DNA of 64,000 bases from contig JARULA010000004.1 of the NCBI GenBank assembly GCA_029688995.1, positions 62,001 through 126,000 of the forward strand, in the 5' to 3' direction. The position numbers and the translations under genes are program-made. This DNA comes from Marinilabiliaceae bacterium ANBcel2 (GTDB lineage: Bacteria; Bacteroidota; Bacteroidia; Bacteroidales; Marinilabiliaceae). Below, one piece after another: positions 16,382 through 23,740 of this stretch. The stretch's first letter is position 1, and each line of letters starts with the position of its first letter. The notes under the pieces were generated by a model that had not been told where the DNA came from, searched no databases, and worked only from the letters and a program-made list of their open reading frames with translations.

Positions 16382-17119
16382 TTAAATAGCATTCTTAAGC
16401 CCTTTAAATATTTCTACAGCACTTCCCTGCAGATGAACATCTGTAATTTCTCTTGTAAAAAGTGACTCCTCGGGGTTAATCTCAATTATATACGCTCCAT
16501 TTCTTTTAGCCTCTGCAGGAATCATTGCAGCAGGATAAACTTCGCCGGTACTTCCAACAATAATACAAACATCACAATTACGGGCAGCATCTAAACTATT
16601 AATATAAGCATCCTGAGGTATCTGCTCACCAAAAAAGATAAAATCAGGTTTTAAAAGATGATTGCACTTTTTACACCTACATGGTAAAACAGAAAAATCA
16701 ACCTCCTTTGCAGCAACTTCGTAATCACAATTTAAACAGATTAACCGTTGAGCATTACCATGAAATTCATATACTGTTTTAGAGCCGGCAGACTGGTGAA
16801 GATTATCGATGTTTTGTGTTACAACGCAATTTATAAGTTCATCTGCTTCCATTTCGGCAATTATACGATGAGCTTCATTTGGTTCAGCTCTATCAAAAAA
16901 TTCAAAAAAAAGCTCTTTAATAACAGGCCATGACTCTTCGGGATAATTCTTAAAAAAATTCAAATCAAGAACTTCAGGATTATAACGATTCCATATTCCA
17001 TTATCCCCTCTAAAAGGTGGAATTCCACTCTCAACAGAGATCCCGGCCCCGGTAAAAACTATACCATTTTTATAATAACTAATTATTTCAGCAGCATTTT
17101 TAATACCATCATAATCCAT
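16382..17119 (-). CDS. NAD-dependent protein deacylase (sirtuin)
   Basis: From the internal ATG at 17119 (MDYDGIKNAAEII) the protein has 245 residues, the usual size. An in-frame ATG 54 bp upstream would add an atypical hydrophobic stretch. Sirtuin motifs are present: GAGISVESGIPPFRG, TQNIDNLHQSAG with the catalytic His in YEFHGN, four zinc Cys (ICLNC, CRCKKC), FFGEQIP, VGSTGEVYPAA. It removes acetyl or succinyl groups from lysines using NAD. The R/Y pair that marks desuccinylases is not evident. It is divergent from mnmE. Confidence 0.93.
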   Translation of the reverse strand: MDYDGIKNAAEIISYYKNGIVFTGAGISVESGIPPFRGDNGIWNRYNPEVLDLNFFKNYPEESWPVIKELFFEFFDRAEPNEAHRIIAEMEADELINCVVTQNIDNLHQSAGSKTVYEFHGNAQRLICLNCDYEVAAKEVDFSVLPCRCKKCNHLLKPDFIFFGEQIPQDAYINSLDAARNCDVCIIVGSTGEVYPAAMIPAEAKRNGAYIIEINPEESLFTREITDVHLQGSAVEIFKGLKNAI

Positions 17120-17206
17120 ACTATTGTATTTTTTGAAATATTTTAAAAATATAGAAATAAAACTGTTTACCAATATAACTAATCACATATTTAGGCAGAT
17201 TCTTAT

Positions 17207-17214
17207 TAAGTTTG
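17207..17214 (+). promoter_or_regulatory. -7 element of mnmE
   Basis: TAAGTTTG matches TAnnTTTG and lies 18 bp before the mnmE ATG. No TTG -33 element was found at 19-20 bp. Confidence 0.45.
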
Positions 17215-17232
17215 CATTTTTAAATTAGCAAT

Positions 17233-18654
17233 ATGATTACCAACGATACAATTTGTGCAATATCAACTGCGCCAGGTTCAGCAGCAATAGCATTAATAAG
17301 AATAACAGGCTCAAAGGCATATGATATATGCAATAATATTTTTTTGCCTGCAAATAAAAAAAAAGAGCTGCAAAAAGAGCCTGCAAACAGTTTGATATTT
17401 GGTACAATTAAAGACAAAGAGAGCAAACGTGATATTGATGAAGTTATCCTATCACTATTTAGAGCCCCACACTCATTTACAGGTGAAGATATAATTGAAA
17501 TTGCATGCCACGGAGCCCCTTTTATACAAAATGAGATAGTTAATCTGCTAATTAAAAATGGAGCCAGACTCGCACAGCCGGGTGAATTCACCCAACGTGC
17601 TTTTATCAATGGCAAAATGGATTTAAGTCAGGCCGAAGCCGTAGCCGATCTTATCGCCTCACAAAGCGAGTCATCACGTAAAGTAGCATTTCAACAAATG
17701 AAAGGAGGCATCTCATCTGAGCTGCTCACCCTTAGAGAGAAGTTACTATGGTTTATATCTATGGTAGAGCTTGAACTCGATTTTAGCGAAGAGGATGTTG
17801 AGTTTGCCGATCGCAATGAACTACAAAATTTGGTTGCAGAAATTAAAGAGCATTTAGACAGATTAGTAAATTCATTTACCTTAGGTAATGCAATTAAGCA
17901 TGGAATACCTGTTGCCATTGTTGGCCATACCAATGCAGGTAAAAGTACACTGCTTAACACCCTGTTAAATGAAGAAAAAGCAATTGTATCGGAGATTCAC
18001 GGCACAACACGTGATGCAATAGAGGATGTTATTAACATTGAAGGTGTTACATTTCGCTTTATCGATACAGCAGGAATACGCGAAACAACAGATAAAATTG
18101 AAAATCTTGGAATTAAACTAACCTACGATAAAATCAAGAAAGCACAAATTGTTCTATTGCTTGCAGATGTTAATGATCCCGATAATAAAATTCAAGAAGC
18201 CATCTCTCAGGTAAGTGAAAAAATTGATTTTAAAAATCAGCAGCTTATTGTTGTTATAAATAAAAGCGACCTCCTTACCAAAGAAAAAATAGAAAAACGC
18301 TTTTCAACCCCTGCCTACAAAGAGTTAAAAGAGAAGGTGAGTGCAATTATTACCGTTTCGGCAAAATATCACAACAACATAAATTTGTTAATAGAAGAGC
18401 TGCTGAAAACAGTAAACTTAAATGCAATAAATCAAAACGAAGTAATAGTAACCAATGCCCGCCACTACGAAGCTCTCTCAAATGCACTTGAAAGTATAAT
18501 TCGGGTTGAAGAGGGTTTAGAAAATGAAATATCAGGAGATTTTTTAGCTCAAGATATACGAGAAGTTCTCCATTATCTGGGCTCTATTACAGGTCAAATA
18601 TCAACCGATGAAATTTTAGGCAACATTTTCAAGAATTTCTGTATCGGAAAGTAA
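17233..18654 (+). CDS. mnmE: tRNA uridine-5-carboxymethylaminomethyl modification GTPase MnmE
   Basis: A 473-residue full-length MnmE/TrmE. The N-terminal folate-binding domain starts TICAISTAPGSAAIALIRI, followed by the helical domain and the inserted GTPase (G1 GHTNAGKST, G2 GTTRD, G3 DTAG, G4 NKSD), and it ends FCIGK with the catalytic Cys. With MnmG it installs the cmnm5 group on wobble uridines. Its last 15 bp form the left attachment site of the element that follows, and the same CIGK-stop sequence is repeated at 23504-23518. Integration therefore kept the gene intact. Confidence 0.97.
   Translation: MITNDTICAISTAPGSAAIALIRITGSKAYDICNNIFLPANKKKELQKEPANSLIFGTIKDKESKRDIDEVILSLFRAPHSFTGEDIIEIACHGAPFIQNEIVNLLIKNGARLAQPGEFTQRAFINGKMDLSQAEAVADLIASQSESSRKVAFQQMKGGISSELLTLREKLLWFISMVELELDFSEEDVEFADRNELQNLVAEIKEHLDRLVNSFTLGNAIKHGIPVAIVGHTNAGKSTLLNTLLNEEKAIVSEIHGTTRDAIEDVINIEGVTFRFIDTAGIRETTDKIENLGIKLTYDKIKKAQIVLLLADVNDPDNKIQEAISQVSEKIDFKNQQLIVVINKSDLLTKEKIEKRFSTPAYKELKEKVSAIITVSAKYHNNINLLIEELLKTVNLNAINQNEVIVTNARHYEALSNALESIIRVEEGLENEISGDFLAQDIREVLHYLGSITGQISTDEILGNIFKNFCIGK
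18640..18654 (+). repeat. attL, 15-bp direct repeat
   Basis: TGTATCGGAAAGTAA encodes Cys-Ile-Gly-Lys-stop of mnmE and recurs exactly at 23504-23518. The bases on either side differ between the two copies, which fixes the repeat at 15 bp. Confidence 0.9.
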
Positions 18655-18722
18655 TGTAAATTTCTTACCATTTCTTTTAATTTCTAATAGTTAATAATAT
18701 CAATGATTTAGCCTTATATTTC

Positions 18723-18825
18723 TTTGTCCCTTTTCTTTTAGTTTGTTAATAGTTTACTTATATTTGTCCCTATATTGGCCCCGATAACATTTAAAGGGAC
18801 AAAAGGGACATTAAAAGATTGTCCC
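18723..18825. repeat. Cluster of GGGACA/TGTCCC motifs near attL
   Basis: TTTGTCCC occurs at 18723 and 18763, GGGACAAA at 18796, GGGACA at 18805 and TTGTCCC at 18819, all in the noncoding gap between attL and the recombinase start. The same motif recurs by attR. Such arrays are what arm-type recombinase binding sites look like; the assignment is inferred. Confidence 0.5.
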
Positions 18826-18848
18826 CCGATTAACTAACATTCTGGGAT

Positions 18849-19958
18849 ATGCAAACAAAAAAGCAAATAGTAAGGATAAGACAAAAAGAACTGGCAAACG
18901 GTAACAAAAGCCTGTATTTAGATATTTACTGGGACGGTAAAAGAACCAAAGAATATTTGAAACTTCATGTGATTAAGCCAAAAACCCAACTGGACAGGGA
19001 CAATAATAAAAAAACTCTGGAACTGGCAGAAAATATAAGAGCAACCAGACAAACAGAATTAACCAATAATAAATGGGGTTTCCACAATGATTTTAAACAG
19101 GACACTAATTTTATTGAGTACTTTAAAAGCCTTATTGAAAAAAGAAAAGAGAGCAAAGGCAATTATGGAAACTGGGACAGCACACTAAAACACCTCATCA
19201 AATATTGCAGCGTTCAAACTACATTCAGGGATATTGATACAAATTTTGTTGAGGGTTTCAAAGATTATTTGCAGCATAAAGCCACTACAAAAAGCAATGT
19301 ATCATTATCAAAAAATAGTCAAAATTCATATTTCAATAAATTCAGAGCAGCCATAAACCAGGCGTTTGATGATAGGATTATCCCGGATAACCCTGTAAAG
19401 AGAGTTAAGGCAATTAAAGCCGATGAACCAAACCGGGAATACTTAACCATTGATGAACTAAAAAGCCTTGTTAAAACTGAATGTAAATACCCTGTAATGA
19501 AAAATGCCTTTTTGTTTTCATGCCTTACCGGGATGAGGTGGTCAGATATTCAAAAACTCAAATGGTCAGAGGTGCAAAAACAGGGGGACGGTTTCCGGGT
19601 AGTATTTAGGCAGCAAAAAACAAGGGGACAGGAATATTTAGATATAAGCAACCAAGCAAGGGAATATCTGGGGGAGCAAGGCAAACCGGATGAGAGGGTT
19701 TTTATTGGCTTAAAATATTCAGGGTGGCATAATATAGAACTGCAAAGATGGATTATGAGGGCAGGAATTACAAAAGAAATTACTTTCCATTGTGGACGGC
19801 ACACCTTTGCAGTATTGCAATTAGAATATGGTACAGATATTTACACCGTTTCAAAACTTTTAGGCCATAAGGAACTTAAAACAACCCAAATTTATGCAAA
19901 GATTATGGATGCAAAGAAAAAAGAAGCAATGAATAAAATACCTGATATTAATATTTAG
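18849..19958 (+). CDS. Tyrosine recombinase (integrase)
   Basis: A 369-residue phage-type integrase. There is an N-terminal arm-binding-like domain (strands at 5-40), a SAM-like core-binding domain at about 85-180, and a catalytic domain with every active residue visible: R230 (TGMRWSD), K257 (RQQKTRG), H314-x-x-R317 (FHCGRHTF), H340 (LLGHKELKTT) and nucleophile Y349 (IYAKIM). It should catalyse insertion and excision at the mnmE 3' end. Its start is 194 bp from attL. The next gene begins 3 bp after its stop, so translation is probably coupled. It is most like integrases of Bacteroidota conjugative and mobilisable elements. Confidence 0.95.
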   Translation: MQTKKQIVRIRQKELANGNKSLYLDIYWDGKRTKEYLKLHVIKPKTQLDRDNNKKTLELAENIRATRQTELTNNKWGFHNDFKQDTNFIEYFKSLIEKRKESKGNYGNWDSTLKHLIKYCSVQTTFRDIDTNFVEGFKDYLQHKATTKSNVSLSKNSQNSYFNKFRAAINQAFDDRIIPDNPVKRVKAIKADEPNREYLTIDELKSLVKTECKYPVMKNAFLFSCLTGMRWSDIQKLKWSEVQKQGDGFRVVFRQQKTRGQEYLDISNQAREYLGEQGKPDERVFIGLKYSGWHNIELQRWIMRAGITKEITFHCGRHTFAVLQLEYGTDIYTVSKLLGHKELKTTQIYAKIMDAKKKEAMNKIPDINI

Positions 19959-19961
19959 GAC

Positions 19962-21041
19962 ATGGATCAAAAAGAGCATACAGACAATAAAACGACAGCA
20001 GGCTTTGAAGAAACTCAAAAACCCTTTGGAACAAAGTTTGCAAAAAGGGAACTTGTAAATTTAGAGAAGCTGCAAAGAATTGTATCTGGTATTGTCGATA
20101 GTATTCAGGGAGGAGAGGCACTAACTAACGCTCAAATTAAATTTGCAGCAATGCCCACAGAAGAGGCAAAAAGTTTTGCTGTGAATGAAATCAACAAATT
20201 GTCAGATTCTTTTATCCATGATTTTAGTTGTTCTTTGAAAGAGTTAATTAGCCACTTTACTTTAGAACACAAATATTACTATCGGTTTTGTGTTATTGAA
20301 AAAGGATACAATAAAGATATGGCAAAGCTGTATGATGAATTTGATAACAATTGGATGTGCGATTTTGTCAGGGATTTTGCATGCTACTACTGGATTGAAA
20401 AAGAAATTGTTCCAGATATAGACATTTTTCCAAACATTAAAAAAGGTAAAGAGTTTCTGCCCTATTTAGAATTTGACTATAATTTATTGGGGGATATAGA
20501 TGACTATTACACGGAGGATTTAATCGATATGATTCCTCTACCAGATTTTCCAGATTTAATAGACTGTCTGGTGAAAATGTCAGAACATCAATTACTATTT
20601 GATCTCTATTATAGAAAGGACGAGACTCTAAACAAATTGAATAGTGAAGTAACCGGATTAAACACAAAGTTAAATAAACATCAAATAAAAACACTTCACA
20701 AAAAACTGAATGACAATTTCTTAAAAACACCTATTGAGCATTTTGAAGCCTTCCTCACAAATAAAAATTTAATGGGAATTAGAATAAAATGGATTGATTT
20801 AAGCACAACCAGAAAAACCCCAAATAAAAGTACAATTTATGAGTTTCTTTATTTGCTGAAAGAATGTAATTATATTGAAAGCAAAGAGTTTGACACAAAC
20901 CCAACAAACCCAAACAATTTATACAGAAAATTAAAAAGCATCTTTCCTGATATAACTAACTTTCCTAATAGTAACCCGTATGGGATTCAAAGAAAAACTG
21001 CCCGACATAAAGAACTTGAAACAATCATTCAATCTCTTTAA
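19962..21041 (+). CDS. Unrecognised 359-aa element protein
   Basis: I do not recognise this protein. The first 40 residues are polar, then comes a predicted helical stretch (LEKLQRIVSGIVDSI), then a segment rich in aromatics (HKYYYRFCVIEK, FVRDFACYYWIEKEI) and an acidic middle (YLEFDYNLLGDIDDYYTEDLIDMIPLPDF). The C-terminal 90 residues (STIYEFLYLLKECNYIESKEF, NNLYRKLKSIFPDI, IQRKTARHKELETIIQS) have a basic helical layout that weakly recalls RteC, a regulator of Bacteroides conjugative transposon excision. It starts 3 bp after the integrase stop. A regulator or a cargo effector are both possible; no catalytic motif is visible. Confidence 0.6.
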   Translation: MDQKEHTDNKTTAGFEETQKPFGTKFAKRELVNLEKLQRIVSGIVDSIQGGEALTNAQIKFAAMPTEEAKSFAVNEINKLSDSFIHDFSCSLKELISHFTLEHKYYYRFCVIEKGYNKDMAKLYDEFDNNWMCDFVRDFACYYWIEKEIVPDIDIFPNIKKGKEFLPYLEFDYNLLGDIDDYYTEDLIDMIPLPDFPDLIDCLVKMSEHQLLFDLYYRKDETLNKLNSEVTGLNTKLNKHQIKTLHKKLNDNFLKTPIEHFEAFLTNKNLMGIRIKWIDLSTTRKTPNKSTIYEFLYLLKECNYIESKEFDTNPTNPNNLYRKLKSIFPDITNFPNSNPYGIQRKTARHKELETIIQSL

Positions 21042-21126
21042 TCTTAATCAAACCTTATTCAGATTTTAAGTTTTCTAATACCTGATTTTATTGCCTTTAC
21101 TTTGCTAATAGTAATTACAAACTAAA

Positions 21127-21142
21127 GGTTTTCCGGAAAACC
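21127..21142. promoter_or_regulatory. Perfect 16-bp palindrome upstream of the excisionase-like gene
   Basis: GGTTTTCCGGAAAACC is a perfect dyad centred 37 bp before the ATG at 21172, within the 130-bp gap after the 359-aa gene. Its position suits an operator for the Xis/Rep half of the element; there is no T run to make it a terminator. Confidence 0.5.
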
Positions 21143-21171
21143 ATATTGTTTAATTTAATACTTAAATCAAT

Positions 21172-21483
21172 ATGGAAAGTATTGTATTAGAAACATTGCA
21201 AAAGCAGGATGAGAGGCTAAAAAACATTGAAAGCCTGTTATCTGTTCAAAAAAATGTACTTAACATTGATGAGGTTTGCACCCTTACCGGGTTATCAAAG
21301 AGCCACATTTATAAGCTTACCTGTTATCAAAAAATCCCTTTTTATAAGCAATCAAAGCATTGTTTTTTTGACCGGGTAGAAATTGAAAACTGGTTAAAAG
21401 AAAACCGTTTTAAACCCTCTGATGAACTAAAAAAAGAGGCAGCCACTTATGTAACACTTAATAAGAAAGGAGCTGCAAAATGA
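21172..21483 (+). CDS. Excisionase-like helix-turn-helix protein
   Basis: A 103-residue protein with an N-terminal coiled segment (LETLQKQDERLKNIESLLS) and a MerR/excisionase-type winged HTH (LNIDEVCTLTGLSKSHIYKL, then IPFYKQ and FFDRVEIENWL). This is the standard small DNA-binding protein of Bacteroidota mobile elements, where it acts as a recombination directionality factor or regulator. The stop overlaps the start of the 162-aa gene by 4 bp, which indicates an operon. A 16-bp palindrome lies just upstream. Confidence 0.85.
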   Translation: MESIVLETLQKQDERLKNIESLLSVQKNVLNIDEVCTLTGLSKSHIYKLTCYQKIPFYKQSKHCFFDRVEIENWLKENRFKPSDELKKEAATYVTLNKKGAAK

Positions 21484-21968
21484 TTTTTACAGATTATTAC
21501 AAAGGGGAGAAACTTACCGATGCAAAAAGCAGGTATGATATTACAGCCTCAACAAATGAGTATGATTATTTTGAAAGCCTGTTAATCAATAAAAGAGGCT
21601 TTAACGTTGGTGGATTGTCATTTAATCTGGTTGCACGTCCCGACCGATGGAAAGGGAAAAAAACAGATATGGCAATAACCAAAGGCAGCGACAATATTAC
21701 AAGCGTGAAACGTCCAAACATTGAAACAAACATTGCCTATGGGGATATAAAGGGCAAAAATGATGGATGTATTATGGTCTTCAACCCCGATCTTAAAGAG
21801 GCAGGGATAAACACCATTGAAATTTTTATTGCAAGGGGGTTAAGAAACGACACAAACAGCCTTTGGGACTTATTTACTGATGGGGAGTTAAGCCATGAGG
21901 TTGAGGAAATAAGACATAAAGCGGTTACAAAAAACGTTACCAAACCAGATAAGGGCAAGGGGGATTAA
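21480..21968 (+). CDS. Unrecognised 162-aa element protein
   Basis: No family recognised. The protein begins MIFTDYYKGEKLTDAKSRYD and looks largely beta-rich (GGLSFNLVARPDRW, KGKNDGCIMVFNPD, INTIEIFIARGL), with a C-terminal charged tail (KPDKGKGD). Basic and aromatic residues are spread through the strands. It overlaps the excisionase-like gene by 4 bp and lies just before the left 40-bp repeat and the replication gene. In filamentous-phage-type replicons a single-stranded-DNA-binding protein is often found next to Rep, so that role is a guess worth testing, not a call. Confidence 0.55.
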   Translation: MIFTDYYKGEKLTDAKSRYDITASTNEYDYFESLLINKRGFNVGGLSFNLVARPDRWKGKKTDMAITKGSDNITSVKRPNIETNIAYGDIKGKNDGCIMVFNPDLKEAGINTIEIFIARGLRNDTNSLWDLFTDGELSHEVEEIRHKAVTKNVTKPDKGKGD

Positions 21969-21981
21969 TTTACCCCATACC

Positions 21982-22021
21982 CTTATGTTAAGGTGTATTC
22001 TGTACCTCAAATTTGTAACCG
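21982..22021 (+). repeat. 40-bp direct repeat, left copy (start of the replication gene)
   Basis: This copy ends one base before the ATG of the replication gene. It matches 22953-22992 at 33 of 40 positions: the blocks TATGTTAAG, TGTATTCTGTACC and TTTGTAACCG (or close) are shared in the same register, and most differences fall in a 5-base run. Confidence 0.85.
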
Positions 22022-22951
22022 ATGTATGATAATTTAGATTTAACGGTTTATAAAGAAGCTTGTCCAAATACTGATTTTATAAAGTCAGTACCTCAATATT
22101 TAACCAATGTTTCAAATCATGGGGTTAATCAGTTTGGGGAATATGTTACCGGGTATCTGGACGGCCTGAAAGTTAGTATTTCAGAAAACAGGGTAAAGAT
22201 TTATGATAGCAGCCTATGTAAATACTATCTGGGGGACAATTTTAAAACCTTAACCAAAGGGGATACCAAAAGAGCCATTGAAAAAATAAGTGATTGTTTG
22301 CAATTGCCTTTTCATTTGGCAAATGTTACCCGGATTGACTTTTCTCAAAACCTCATCATGCAATTTGATGAAAAAGTTTACTATCCATATTTAGGAGAGG
22401 CACAATATTACAACAGATTAGAGCAAAACAATGGACTGTACTATAATAACCAGATAAGGCAATTATTATTTTATGGCAAAGAGTATGAACAAAAGGTAAA
22501 AAAACAACCTATCCCGGAACTGTATAAAAACAGGAATGTATTAAGGTTTGAAATGAGATTCAGGAAACAATTAAAGAAACAGTTAAAACAGCCTGAAATT
22601 ACAGCCGGGTTATTATCTGATGAGGTTTTTTATAGCAGCCTTGTAAAGAGGTGGAGAAATGAATATCTGGCAATACAAAAGATAAATTCAAAACTTATCA
22701 AAATGAGACCGACCGGAAGCAAAAAGGAATTTGTTGAGAATTTGGCACTATTTACCATTCTGGAACTGGGACAACCCAACATACTAAACAAAGTAAAAGA
22801 ATGGCAGGAAAGTGGAGAAATTAGCAAAAAACAGGCTTATGATATAAGAACCTCTATAAAGCAATTAAGCAAAACCCCGATGGATGAAAAGGGCAATGAT
22901 TTAATAAATGAAATGGACAGAAAAATTAAAGAGGCAGCCCGGAACTGGTAA
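22022..22951 (+). CDS. Replication initiator-like protein (phage gene II/X type)
   Basis: A 309-residue protein starting MYDNLDLTVYKE. The pattern SLCKYYLGDNFKTLTKGDT, KRAIEKISDCLQLPFHLANV, TRIDFSQNLIMQF and LRFEMRFRKQLKKQL is what I know from Bacteroidota proteins annotated as phage/plasmid replication protein of the gene II/X (CRI) family, which nick one strand to start rolling-circle replication. The catalytic Tyr cannot be picked with confidence. It is flanked exactly by two 40-bp direct repeats, the left ending at its start codon and the right overlapping nothing but starting 1 bp after its stop. Family call is from memory of motifs. Confidence 0.65.
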   Translation: MYDNLDLTVYKEACPNTDFIKSVPQYLTNVSNHGVNQFGEYVTGYLDGLKVSISENRVKIYDSSLCKYYLGDNFKTLTKGDTKRAIEKISDCLQLPFHLANVTRIDFSQNLIMQFDEKVYYPYLGEAQYYNRLEQNNGLYYNNQIRQLLFYGKEYEQKVKKQPIPELYKNRNVLRFEMRFRKQLKKQLKQPEITAGLLSDEVFYSSLVKRWRNEYLAIQKINSKLIKMRPTGSKKEFVENLALFTILELGQPNILNKVKEWQESGEISKKQAYDIRTSIKQLSKTPMDEKGNDLINEMDRKIKEAARNW

Positions 22952-22952
22952 G

Positions 22953-22992
22953 CCTATGTTAAGATGTATTCTGTACCCTTTTTTTGTAACCG
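22953..22992 (+). repeat. 40-bp direct repeat, right copy (end of the replication gene)
   Basis: This copy begins one base after the stop codon of the replication gene and shares 33 of 40 positions with 21982-22021. The period is 971 bp. The variable part is a T-rich run in this copy. Confidence 0.85.
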
Positions 22993-23044
22993 GGTATTAT
23001 CTAAAGTAGAGTAAAATAGATGTTTAACTTTTAATTCAAATATC

Positions 23045-23290
23045 ATGGCAAAAGGAATTAAAACAGGTGGCAGGGAGCAAGGCACACCAAACCGATTAAC
23101 TAAAGAATTAAGGGCAATGTTAAAAAATATTCTGGCAAAGGAAATTGAAAAAATCCCCGATGTATTGGATAAGTTAGAACCAAAGGATAAAATGGAAATG
23201 ATTATTAAATTATTGCCTTTTACCTTACCTAAAGTAGAGCCAGAAAACTATGCAATTGGTGAAGGTGGGGTTTTGGATGACTGGAATTAA
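23045..23290 (+). CDS. Small basic element protein (DUF5681-like N terminus)
   Basis: An 81-residue protein starting MAKGIKTGGREQGTPNRLTK. The GGRxxGTPNxLTKELR motif is common at the N terminus of small proteins in Bacteroidota prophages and mobile elements, sometimes annotated DUF5681. The remainder is a helix (EIEKIPDVLDKLEPKDKMEM) ending in LLPFTLPKVEPENYA. A DNA-binding accessory role is plausible. It is the last gene of the element, 213 bp before attR, and uses its own start 52 bp after the right 40-bp repeat. Confidence 0.65.
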   Translation: MAKGIKTGGREQGTPNRLTKELRAMLKNILAKEIEKIPDVLDKLEPKDKMEMIIKLLPFTLPKVEPENYAIGEGGVLDDWN

Positions 23291-23393
23291 TATTCAGGGA
23301 GAAATAACCGGATAAATAACCACAGGGAAATATTTTATTGATATATTTTCATTTTCCAAACCAGAAAGTAAATAAATAGTAACCTGAATTAAG

Positions 23394-23439
23394 GGGACAA
23401 AAGCAAGGGATATTATAAAAACTGTCCCTATTTTGTCCC
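23394..23439. repeat. Cluster of GGGACA/TGTCCC motifs near attR
   Basis: GGGACAA at 23394, TGTCCC at 23423 and TTTGTCCC at 23432, within 110 bp of attR. It mirrors the cluster near attL. Confidence 0.45.
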
Positions 23440-23503
23440 TTGTTTATTATAACACCTAACCTAAACACTTGTTTACAAACACATACAACAATACTCAACT
23501 TTT

Positions 23504-23518
23504 TGTATCGGAAAGTAA
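23504..23518 (+). repeat. attR, 15-bp direct repeat
   Basis: An exact second copy of TGTATCGGAAAGTAA. The flanking bases (T before, A after) differ from attL. Chromosomal sequence resumes after it. Confidence 0.9.
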
Positions 23519-23740
23519 ATTCTATATGCTTATTTTGACAACTACTGCAAGTTATAATGGTTTCTTCTATTATTATCGTCTATTTGTTAACTTCAATTTG
23601 GCTCTATTGATTATTTAAGGCCTTTAAAAATAAAGAGTATATCAAGAACTTTCCCGATAGATTCCTTACTTTTACCATGCCGGTTTTATAAAAATAGTAT
23701 CGTTATAATCGGCTTTTGAGGAAAAAACCAGATAAAATCT

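Larger units (their letters stand above)
18640..23518 (+). mobile_element. Integrative element at the 3' end of mnmE (tyrosine recombinase, Xis-like, Rep-like)
   Basis: About 4.9 kb bounded by identical 15-bp repeats, with all genes on the plus strand: tyrosine recombinase, 359-aa unknown, HTH excisionase-like, 162-aa unknown, replication-initiator-like, 81-aa basic protein. Site, recombinase position next to attL, Xis-like protein and flanking GGGACA motifs all fit site-specific integration into mnmE, the same gene end used by Salmonella genomic island 1 in Enterobacteria. The replication protein resembles gene II/X of filamentous phages, but coat, assembly and Zot genes are absent, as are relaxase and conjugation genes. 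It is best described as a small integrative replicon or phage satellite. Confidence 0.85.

Noticed and set aside
18640-23518. Element as a complete inovirus prophage
   Set aside because: No Zot, coat or assembly genes were found among the six genes, and gaps are too small to hold them.
18640-23518. CRISPR array or known defence operon inside the element
   Set aside because: No spaced repeats of the CRISPR kind and no recognised defence domain; only the two 40-bp repeats occur.
23519-23740. Riboswitch ahead of the TonB-dependent receptor
   Set aside because: No cobalamin-box or other conserved motif could be recognised in this AT-rich stretch.
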